A stretch of DNA of 26,378 nucleotides from JBPOIS01 sp052034295 (GTDB lineage: Bacteria > Pseudomonadota > Gammaproteobacteria > Pseudomonadales > Moraxellaceae). The position numbers and the translations under genes are program-made. Where the stretch lies: assembly GCA_052034295.1 (NCBI GenBank), contig JBPOIS010000166.1:1-26378 (forward strand), in the 5' to 3' direction. This document shows, piece after piece, positions 14,815-22,183 of this stretch (its first letter is position 1; each line of letters starts with the position of its first letter). A model generated the notes under the pieces. That model saw only the letters and a program-made list of their open reading frames with translations, made no database searches and was not told the origin of the DNA.

Positions 14815-16044
14815 ATGCGTATTTTTCACACATCAGACTGGCATCTGGGCCAGCAGTTTTTTGGCCATGCCCGCGAATATGAACACCAGCAGTTTCTGGA
14901 CTGGCTGCTGCAGCGGCTGGTGGCCGAACAGCCCGATGCGCTGCTGGTGGCCGGGGATATTTTTGACACCGCCAATCCCCCGATTGAAGCGCAAAGCCTG
15001 CTGTACCGTTTTTTGACCGGCCTGCACCGCCAGTGTCCCTGGCTGCAGGTGATCCTGATCGCCGGCAACCATGACTCCGGCGCCCGCATTGAGCTGCCGC
15101 AGCCGTTGCTGGCGGCCCTGAACGTGCACAGCATTGGCCGGGTCAGCCTGCAGGCCGGGCAGGTGGATCTGGAGCGCCTGCTGATCCCGATCCAGCGCGA
15201 CGGACAACGGCTGGGCTGGTGTCTGGCGGTCCCCTATCTGCGCCCGGCGGAGGTCACCCGCAATGGTCAGGAGGCGATGGCGGCCTATGCGGCCCTCTAC
15301 CGGCAGTTGATCGGTGAGGCGCAGGCCCGCCAGCAGGACAGTGAGCCGCTGGTGCTGGTCACCCATGCCCATGTGCGCGGCGGGGTGGTGTCGGCGCAGT
15401 CCGAACGCAACCTGATTGTGGGGGCCGTCGAGGCCATTCCGCTGGAGTGGTTTGCGGGCGTGGACTATGTGGCGCTGGGGCATTTGCACAAGGCCCACCC
15501 GGTCGGCCAGCCGCACATCCGCTACAGTGGCTCACCGCTGCCGCTGTCGATGGCCGAACAGCCCTACCGGCATCAGGTGCTGGACGTACAGCTACAGCCC
15601 GGCCGGCCTGCACAGGTCCAGTCCCATGAGATCCCCCGGGCCATTGCCCTGCACCGACTGGGGCATGACCGGCCCTGCGCACTGGACGACATCCTGCAGG
15701 CCTGTGCCCAGCTGCCGGAGGACCCACGCCCGGTCAGCCAGTTTGACTGGCTGGAAATCACCATTGCCCTGCAGGGGCCCGCCCCGGCGGACCTGCGTCA
15801 GCAGCTGCAGCAGGCCCTGGCAAAAAAATCCGTGCGCCTGCTGCGCTATCAGCTCTGCCAGCAGGGACAGGCCCGTGATCCAGACACGGCTGCGGTGCTG
15901 GGTGAAATGCCAACCCCGGAGCAGCTGTTCATGCACCTGTGGCAACGCACTTATCCCGAGGCCTCACCGGCGCAAACGCAAACGGTGGTGGAGGATTTTG
16001 CCCTCCTGCTCGAGCAGGTCCGCCACACGGAAAACACCCCATGA
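14815..16044 (+). CDS. sbcD: SbcD, exonuclease subunit of SbcCD
   Basis: This 409-residue Mre11-type Mn-dependent phosphodiesterase has metal-binding motifs in order: HTSDWHLGQ (D8, H10), GDIFD, GNHDS, THAHVRG and ALGHLHK. With SbcC it forms the nuclease that removes hairpins and protein-blocked ends from DNA. The start is the ATG at 14815, giving the family N-terminus MRIFHTSDWHLGQ; an in-frame TTG lies six bases earlier. No strong Shine-Dalgarno is seen (AGG about 14 bases upstream). Its stop overlaps the sbcC start by ATGA. It is divergent from copA across 250 bases that should hold both promoters. Confidence 0.96.
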   Translation: MRIFHTSDWHLGQQFFGHAREYEHQQFLDWLLQRLVAEQPDALLVAGDIFDTANPPIEAQSLLYRFLTGLHRQCPWLQVILIAGNHDSGARIELPQPLLAALNVHSIGRVSLQAGQVDLERLLIPIQRDGQRLGWCLAVPYLRPAEVTRNGQEAMAAYAALYRQLIGEAQARQQDSEPLVLVTHAHVRGGVVSAQSERNLIVGAVEAIPLEWFAGVDYVALGHLHKAHPVGQPHIRYSGSPLPLSMAEQPYRHQVLDVQLQPGRPAQVQSHEIPRAIALHRLGHDRPCALDDILQACAQLPEDPRPVSQFDWLEITIALQGPAPADLRQQLQQALAKKSVRLLRYQLCQQGQARDPDTAAVLGEMPTPEQLFMHLWQRTYPEASPAQTQTVVEDFALLLEQVRHTENTP

Positions 16045-19000
16045 AGCTGCTGCGTCTGGAGATCAGCAACATTGCCTCATTGGCACAGGTGGACGGCAAG
16101 CCACAGATCATTGATTTTTTGTCAGAACCGCTGGCTTCAGCGCACCTACTGGCCATCACCGGTCCCACGGGTGCCGGCAAGAGCAGCCTGCTGGATGCGC
16201 TGTGTCTGGCCCTGTATGACCGGGTGCCCCGGCTGCGCCAGCTGGGCACGTCTGCCGGCAAGGTGCGCGATCAGGGGCAGGCCCGCAGCCTCGACCATTC
16301 GGCCAACCTGCTGACCCGTGGGCAGGGCCGGGGCCACTGTGTGGTGGATTTTGTGTCCCACGATGGCCACCGCTACCGGGCCACCTGGGAGGTGCGCCGC
16401 GCCCGTGACCGCGCCAGCGGGGCCCTGCAGCCGATCAGCCGCAGCCTGATCAATCTGGACACCGGCGTCACCCTGAGCACCCAGAAGAAACTCACCGACC
16501 AGCTGATTGCCGAAAAAATCGGCCTGAGCTTTGAGCAGTTTTCCCGCTCGGTGCTGCTGGCACAGAGTGATTTTTCGGCTTTTCTGAAATCCAGCGACGC
16601 CGAACGGGCCGAATTGCTCGAAAGCCTCACCGACACCCGGATCTACAGCGCACTGGGTCGGCAGGCCCACCTCCAGCACGCCGATGCGCGCCGGGTCCTC
16701 GACCAGCTGGAACAACGGCTGCAGGGGGTCACCCCGCTGCAGGACGATGAACGTCTGGCCCTGCAGGCGCAGGTGGAGCAGCACCAGCAGGCGCTGGACC
16801 GCCTGCAGCAGGCGCTGCACCAGCAGCAGCAGCGTCTGGCCCTGCAGGTCCAGTATGCCCAGCAGCAGCAACAGCTGGACCAGCACCGGCTGGAACGTCA
16901 GCAACTGGACCTGCAGGCCGGGGAATTCACCGCGCTGGCGCAGACGCTCGGCCAGCTGGAAAAGTGTCGCAATTTGCGACACTGGCTGCAGCAGCAGGCC
17001 CGGCTACAGGATCAGCTGCTACACAGTGAAGCCGAAACCACCCGGCTGATGCAGCAACTGCAGCAGCACAGCCAGCAGCTGGAGCAGGTCCAGCAGCAAC
17101 AGCAACAGGCGCTACAGGCCCTGCAGGACCTCAATCTGCAGCATCAGGAAGAGCGCCCCCGGCTGCAACAGGTGCGACAGCTGGAGCAGGACAGGGCACA
17201 GCTTTTGCTGTTGTGGAAAACCAAAGACCAGCAGCTGCAACAGCAAAACGCCCAGCTTCAGCACACCCGCCAGCAGCAACAGGCCCTGCACGACCGCCTG
17301 GCCCCGCTGCAGCAGCAGCTGCATTCGCTGGAGCAGGCCCTACAGCACAGCCAGAGCCTTTCCCCACTGGACGATTACCCGGCACACTGGCTGTCCCAGC
17401 AGCTCAGCCAGCTCCTGCACTGTGGTGCGCAGGCCCATGGCGACCCACTCGCCCTGCAGCAGCAGATCGACCAGCTGCAGGCACAGGCCCGTGACATTGA
17501 CACGCGCTTTCCCCACGACCACGCTGACACCCTGCTGGCGCTGCAACAACAGCAGACCGAACAACTGCAGGCGCTGCAGGCCGCACTCCAGCAACAGCAG
17601 CAGCGGCAAACCCTGCAACAGCAACTGGAACAGACTGACGCACAGCAGCAGCAGACCCAGCAAAATCTGCAATTGCTGCAGCCACAACTGACCCTGCTGC
17701 AGGATCAGCTGCACCTACAGGAACAGCAGCGGCAGCAGGAACAGGCCCGTCTGGACCTACAGGACTGGCGCGACCAACTGCAGCCCGGCCACCCCTGCCC
17801 ACTGTGCGGCAGCCGTGAACATCCCGGATTTTCCGGACCAGCGCACGGGCCAGCCCCCACTGCATCGCTGCTGGAGCAGAACCGCGCCCAGCTACAGGCC
17901 CTGCACACCCGCAGGCTTGAGCTGCAACTGCTGCTGCAGCACCAGCAGGCCCAGGTCCAGAGCCTGCAGGGCCAACTGTCTGAGCTGCCCGACGCATGGC
18001 CAGCTCCGGTGCTGAACCAGCAGCGGCAGCACCTGCAGCAACTGCAGGCATCACTGGCCACCCTGCAGCAACAGCAACAGGACAGCCAAAAACAGCAGCA
18101 ATTACGCCAGCAGGTGCTGCTGCAAAGTCACCAGCTGTCCAGCCGCCTGCAGCAACTGCGCCAGCGTCAGCAACAACAAAACCAGCTGTTGCCCCTGCTG
18201 CCCCCGGACTGGCAGGCGCTCTGGCCCGACCTGTCTGTGCCCCTGCATGCGGAGGCGCTGCAGGATCTGCTGCAGCACTGGAACCTGACCCTGACCCAGC
18301 GCCAACAGGACCGTCTCCAGCAGCAGGACCTGCAGCAAAAAATCACCCCGCTGCACCTGCAGGTGCAGCCCCTGCAGCAGCAGCTGGACCAGCAGGCCCA
18401 ACAGGCCCAGCAGACCCAGACGGCACTCGAGCAGCTCACCCAGCGTGGCCAGGCCATCCGCCAGCGCTGGCAAGCCAGCTTGCCGGAAGGCTGCACAGAC
18501 AGCAGCCACTGGGAATCCCGACAGCACCAGCAACGCCAGCAGGCCCTGCAGGCCGAGCGTGACGCCAGCACCCGGCTGGCCGAAACCACCCGCCTGCACA
18601 GCCAGTGCAGCGCCCAGCTGGGCACCCTGCAACAGCGTCGTCACGACTGGCAGCAGCAGCTGGGCCAGCTGCAGGAGCACATTCAGCAGTGGCAGCAGCA
18701 ACATGGCCCGATCCCCGTCACCCTGCTGGACTGGGATGAAGCCCGCATCCAGCAGCAGCAAGAGCGGCTGCAGCAGTACCGGGAACACGGCCTGCGACTG
18801 GACACCCAGATCGACACCCTCGGCCAGCAGCAACAGCGGCTGCTGGCACAGTGGCCCGACCTGCAGCACTGTCCGGCGGCGGTCCTGCAGCAGCAACAGC
18901 TGGACCTCCAGCAGGCCCTGCAGCAGCAGCAGGCGCAGTACACCCAGCTGCAGGTCCGGCTGCAGCAGGACGACCAGCTGCGCCAGCACCAGCAGCAGCT

Positions 19001-19535
19001 GGTGCTGCAGGTGCAGGGGGCCCGCACCGAGCTGGCACGCTGGGCGGTCCTCAATGACCTGATCGGCTCGGCACAGGGCGACAAATTCCGCAAGCTGGCC
19101 CAGACCCACCAGCTTGACCTGCTGCTGCACTATGCCAACCAGCAACTACAGCAGCTGTTTCCGCGCTATCAGCTGCAGCGCCTGGACGATTCCCTGGGCA
19201 TTGAAGTACTGGACCTTTACATGGGACAGGAGCGCCGCAGTGCCTATTCGCTGTCCGGTGGCGAGACCTTTCTGGTGTCGCTGGCGCTGGCGCTGGGTCT
19301 GGCCTCGATGGCCTCCGGCGTGCTGCGGATTGAATCGCTGTTCATTGATGAAGGCTTCGGTTCACTGGACAGCCAGACCCTGCACCTGGCCATGGACCTG
19401 CTGGACCGCCTGCAGGCCTCCGGTCGCCGGGTGATGGTGATCAGCCACGTCAGTGAACTGCAGGAGCGTCTGCCGGTGCAGATCCGGGTCCAGCCCACAG
19501 GGCACGGCCACAGCCGCATTCAGGTGGTGGGCTGA
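16041..19535 (+). CDS. sbcC: SbcC, ATPase subunit of SbcCD (Rad50-like), exceptionally glutamine-rich
   Basis: This 1164-residue SMC-like ATPase has Walker A GPTGAGKSS at 41-49, a long coiled coil, and the zinc hook CPLC at 586-589 (near the midpoint, as required). A second coiled-coil arm leads to the ABC signature LSGGE at 1071-1075, Walker B LFIDE at 1100-1104, the FGSLD D-loop and the VISH switch. It clamps DNA and drives SbcD. The start is the ATG in the ATGA overlap with sbcD; the frame is open further upstream but inside sbcD. The coiled coil is unusual: in residues 253-389, 46 of 137 are Gln (about one third), with runs of up to six. Its codons are mostly CAG, with CTG for Leu. Confidence 0.96.
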   Translation: MKLLRLEISNIASLAQVDGKPQIIDFLSEPLASAHLLAITGPTGAGKSSLLDALCLALYDRVPRLRQLGTSAGKVRDQGQARSLDHSANLLTRGQGRGHCVVDFVSHDGHRYRATWEVRRARDRASGALQPISRSLINLDTGVTLSTQKKLTDQLIAEKIGLSFEQFSRSVLLAQSDFSAFLKSSDAERAELLESLTDTRIYSALGRQAHLQHADARRVLDQLEQRLQGVTPLQDDERLALQAQVEQHQQALDRLQQALHQQQQRLALQVQYAQQQQQLDQHRLERQQLDLQAGEFTALAQTLGQLEKCRNLRHWLQQQARLQDQLLHSEAETTRLMQQLQQHSQQLEQVQQQQQQALQALQDLNLQHQEERPRLQQVRQLEQDRAQLLLLWKTKDQQLQQQNAQLQHTRQQQQALHDRLAPLQQQLHSLEQALQHSQSLSPLDDYPAHWLSQQLSQLLHCGAQAHGDPLALQQQIDQLQAQARDIDTRFPHDHADTLLALQQQQTEQLQALQAALQQQQQRQTLQQQLEQTDAQQQQTQQNLQLLQPQLTLLQDQLHLQEQQRQQEQARLDLQDWRDQLQPGHPCPLCGSREHPGFSGPAHGPAPTASLLEQNRAQLQALHTRRLELQLLLQHQQAQVQSLQGQLSELPDAWPAPVLNQQRQHLQQLQASLATLQQQQQDSQKQQQLRQQVLLQSHQLSSRLQQLRQRQQQQNQLLPLLPPDWQALWPDLSVPLHAEALQDLLQHWNLTLTQRQQDRLQQQDLQQKITPLHLQVQPLQQQLDQQAQQAQQTQTALEQLTQRGQAIRQRWQASLPEGCTDSSHWESRQHQQRQQALQAERDASTRLAETTRLHSQCSAQLGTLQQRRHDWQQQLGQLQEHIQQWQQQHGPIPVTLLDWDEARIQQQQERLQQYREHGLRLDTQIDTLGQQQQRLLAQWPDLQHCPAAVLQQQQLDLQQALQQQQAQYTQLQVRLQQDDQLRQHQQQLVLQVQGARTELARWAVLNDLIGSAQGDKFRKLAQTHQLDLLLHYANQQLQQLFPRYQLQRLDDSLGIEVLDLYMGQERRSAYSLSGGETFLVSLALALGLASMASGVLRIESLFIDEGFGSLDSQTLHLAMDLLDRLQASGRRVMVISHVSELQERLPVQIRVQPTGHGHSRIQVVG
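16790..19020 (+). repeat. CAG/CTG-dense low-complexity coding stretch in sbcC
   Basis: Within the sbcC coiled-coil arms the DNA is packed with short runs of CAG and interspersed CTG triplets, for example around 16800-16900, 17040-17110 and 18890-18940. Runs are short (a few units) and mixed with CAA, so this is compositional rather than a pure expanded microsatellite. The hook region at about 17760-17860 is ordinary. Confidence 0.75.
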
Positions 19536-20626
19536 GTCGGGGCCACGGCAGCCGCCTCAGTGCCTTCTGCGGCCTCCTCCACCCCTTCAGCAATTTTTTG
19601 CCGGGCTTCGGCCACCTCTGCCGGGGCTGCCGGGGCTTTTTCCTGCTGGTCCTTCAGGGCCGGCACATGGTCCAGCACCGTCAGCACCGGAAAATGATCC
19701 GAACCAATGTCCGGCATCCGCTCGATGCGGACCAGGGCAAAATCACCACTGTGGAACACATGGTCCAGCGCCCAGCGCAGCCAGCGGTACTGGGCATGAA
19801 AGGTGTTGAGCATCTTGCGGCCCACCCTGGGGTCAAGCAGGCCGCTGACGCGCTGAAACAATTGATTGGTGCGCGACCAGGCCACGTCATTCAGGTCGCC
19901 CCAGACGATGGCGCTGTGTGGATTCTGGGCAATGTGCCGCCCCACCAGCAGCAATTCGGCATCGCGCAGGGTCGAATCATCCGCTTCCGTGGGGCTGGGC
20001 GGCTTGGGGTGCAGGCAATACAGCTGCACCACATGGCCATGGCGCAATTGCAGGCCGGTGTGGATGGATGGAATGTCGTCATCAAACAGATAGCGCACCT
20101 CGGGGTCCAGGAGCGGCAGGCGGCTGTACAGGTGCATGCCGTAGAGGTTGTCCAGCGGTACCGCCACACGGTGCGCGTACTGGTCCGCCAGTGCAGCATC
20201 CAGTGCCGCCTGCCAGTGCCGGTCAGACTCCAGGGTCAGCACCACATCCGGCTGCTGGATCTCGATCAGGCGGATCAGCCGGTCATGGTGCCGATTGGTG
20301 CCCAGTACATTGGACACCAGCAGCGACACCCGCCGTGCCGGATCCTGATGGGGACTGCGCTGCACCTCCACCGGCCACAGCGGCGTGTACGGCAGCACCA
20401 TCCACAGCTGATAAGCCAGGGCCAGCAACAGCGCCACCACCCAAGGCAGGTGCGCAGGCTGCGGCGGCACCAGCCACGCAAAACCGGCCAGCACCAGCAG
20501 GATCAGGGCGATCCACTGCAGGCGCGGAAAGTCAAATACCCGGAAGCCCCAGTGGTTGTGCCGCACCAGCCCGGCCAGGGTGGCCAGCAGCAGCAGCGTG
20601 GCCCCCACCATCAGCACCGTGTTCAT
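19520..20626 (-). CDS. Membrane-anchored endonuclease/exonuclease/phosphatase (EEP) family protein
   Basis: This 368-residue protein has three hydrophobic segments at about 3-21, 37-53 and 60-80, then an EEP (DNase I-like) domain. The fold signature is present: SNVLGTN (N106), catalytic Glu E133 in LTLESD, H206 in CLHPKPP, GDLN at 243-246, and GSDH at 308-311. The C-terminal 45 residues are Ala/Glu/Pro-rich and probably disordered. With three spans the catalytic domain most likely lies in the periplasm. Homologues act on phosphodiesters (nucleic acids, phospholipids) or phosphate monoesters; the substrate here is unknown. The ATG at 20626 overlaps the stop of the DUF2252 gene, and its 3' end overlaps the converging sbcC by 16 bases. 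Confidence 0.85.
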   Translation of the reverse strand: MNTVLMVGATLLLLATLAGLVRHNHWGFRVFDFPRLQWIALILLVLAGFAWLVPPQPAHLPWVVALLLALAYQLWMVLPYTPLWPVEVQRSPHQDPARRVSLLVSNVLGTNRHHDRLIRLIEIQQPDVVLTLESDRHWQAALDAALADQYAHRVAVPLDNLYGMHLYSRLPLLDPEVRYLFDDDIPSIHTGLQLRHGHVVQLYCLHPKPPSPTEADDSTLRDAELLLVGRHIAQNPHSAIVWGDLNDVAWSRTNQLFQRVSGLLDPRVGRKMLNTFHAQYRWLRWALDHVFHSGDFALVRIERMPDIGSDHFPVLTVLDHVPALKDQQEKAPAAPAEVAEARQKIAEGVEEAAEGTEAAAVAPTQPTT

Positions 20627-22014
20627 GGTTGGCCCACCGGATCCAGCTGGCCTGAATCCAGCGCCTGCAAAAACTGCTGATGATCCGCCACGGTGCGTTC
20701 CGCCTGTGCGATGGCATAGCGGCACAGGGCCTGCCGCAGTGCCGACTCTGCCCCCAGATAGCCCAGCAGGGTGGGCACATGGCTGGCCTTGCCGTGCGCA
20801 TGTCCCAGTGCCCGGCCACAGCTGTAGGCATAGGCCAGCAGGCCGTCCTGGTCCAGTTCCTCCAGATCCAGGGTGATTTTCAGGTCACGCAGCTGGCGCA
20901 CGTAGTATTCGCTGCCATCCTGCGCCGTGGCATAACCCAGAAAAATATCACTGGCCGCCTGCAGCAACTGCTGTCCAGCCACCACGCGCTGGCCCTGATG
21001 GGCAAAGCGCTCGGCCACCCGTCCGGCATAAATCGACGGCCGGGCCTGCTTGATCTGCAGCAGCAGCGGCTCGTGGTCACCATCCTCAAAAATCGCCATC
21101 GCGCAGCGGGTGCCCACACTGCCGATGCCCACCACCCGCAGGGCCACATCACTGAGCTGGTAGCGGTCCAGCAGCACCTGCCGGTCCGCCGCCAGCGTCA
21201 GCCGGTAATGGCCAAAAAACTCTGCCCAGCGGTCCGCCAGCGGATCACCGGCCGGTGGGTGGAAGCTGTCCGGGAACTGCTCAATGAACTGCAGCGGGGC
21301 ATTTTTTTTTGGACGCTCGGTGAGCTTGCGAATGAGCTTGTCCGGGGACTTGGCCTGACTCAGGTCAAACTGGCGCGCCCGCTCGGCCCGGACACTGTCC
21401 GGCTTGATGTGCGCCAGCATGGTCGGCACGTCTTCGCGGTCGTACCAGCTGTCCAGCGGCGTGTCGTCGAGCATGTCGCGCAGCCGCGCCAGATAGCCGC
21501 ACAGCACCTGCTCCACCACGGCCTCGGACTGGCGGGGTGCCAGCTGCAATTGTCCGGCTGCAATCACCGCACTGCTGGCCAGCCGCTTCAGGTCCCACTC
21601 AAACGGCCCGCGCACACTTTCATCAAAATCATTCAGCCCAAACAGCAAATGCCGCTCCGGGCTGCCAAACGCGCCAAAATTCAGCAAATGACAGTCGCCG
21701 CAGACCTGACTGACCAGTCCGCTGTCGGCCTCACGCATCAGGTCCTCCGCCATCAGCCGGGGCCAGCCGCGAAAAAACCGGAACGGCGAGGCCCTCATGC
21801 GCGCAATGCGCTCCGGCACCAGCGCCGCCAGCCGGCCCTGATTGTCGCGGGCAAACGCCTGCATCAGCTCAAACTCCGGCGGTCGTGGCTGCAGGGCAAA
21901 CACCTGCGCATAGGGGGCGGCCTTGCGCTGCGCCAGCCCCAGCGCATGTCCGGAACGCTGGGTCAGGTGGCGGTCGCGGTGGCGATGCCGGGTCAGGTCA
22001 ATGGCGCCAGTCAT
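20623..22014 (-). CDS. DUF2252 family protein (protein-kinase-like fold)
   Basis: This 463-residue protein has clear DUF2252 signatures: GDCHLLNFG (106-114), NDFDE (128-132), GPFEWDLKRLA (136-146), RVVGIGSVGTR and LLLQIKQA. The GDxHxxNF and NDFD elements correspond to the catalytic loop and metal-binding Asp of aminoglycoside-phosphotransferase/kinase-like folds, arranged here in a circularly shifted order. This is known of the family as resemblance; no substrate is established that I can name. There is no signal peptide, so it is cytoplasmic. A GGGGA-type Shine-Dalgarno precedes the ATG at 22014. Its stop overlaps the EEP start by four bases, so the two are translationally coupled. It is divergent from ppc. 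Confidence 0.88.
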   Translation of the reverse strand: MTGAIDLTRHRHRDRHLTQRSGHALGLAQRKAAPYAQVFALQPRPPEFELMQAFARDNQGRLAALVPERIARMRASPFRFFRGWPRLMAEDLMREADSGLVSQVCGDCHLLNFGAFGSPERHLLFGLNDFDESVRGPFEWDLKRLASSAVIAAGQLQLAPRQSEAVVEQVLCGYLARLRDMLDDTPLDSWYDREDVPTMLAHIKPDSVRAERARQFDLSQAKSPDKLIRKLTERPKKNAPLQFIEQFPDSFHPPAGDPLADRWAEFFGHYRLTLAADRQVLLDRYQLSDVALRVVGIGSVGTRCAMAIFEDGDHEPLLLQIKQARPSIYAGRVAERFAHQGQRVVAGQQLLQAASDIFLGYATAQDGSEYYVRQLRDLKITLDLEELDQDGLLAYAYSCGRALGHAHGKASHVPTLLGYLGAESALRQALCRYAIAQAERTVADHQQFLQALDSGQLDPVGQP

Positions 22015-22123
22015 GCAGGGTCCCCAAAAATTTTTTTGTCAATGTCTGCAATCTAGTCGATTGTCTCCGTCCAAATCGTTGATTTTTTTGAATGGTTTTA
22101 TAAGACATCTGTGCAGATGGGCT

Positions 22124-22152
22124 TTTACATTGCAGGCCAGTCGGCTTTATGC
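22124..22152 (+). promoter_or_regulatory. Candidate sigma70 promoter of ppc
   Basis: TTTACA (22124-22129) with a 16-17 base spacer leads to TTTATG/TTATGC (22146-22152). The transcript would begin about 25 bases before the ATG at 22184, with GGAGG at 22175-22179. An alternative TTGATT (22079-22084) with TATAAG (22099-22104) has a spacer that is too short (14). Confidence 0.45.
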
Positions 22153-22183
22153 TGGAAAAAACCGCTGCCCGCCTGGAGGCGTC

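Noticed and set aside
18102..19145. Long leucine/glutamine-rich open frame on the minus strand
   Set aside because: It is the antisense of the CAG/CTG-rich sbcC coiled coil, which lacks stops in several frames. The + strand gene has full SbcC motifs.
19598..20680. 360-codon open frame on the + strand
   Set aside because: Shadow of the EEP gene on the other strand; no conserved motif.
20680..22056. 458-codon open frame on the + strand
   Set aside because: It is opposite the DUF2252 gene, which has recognisable motifs; the + strand translation resembles no family.
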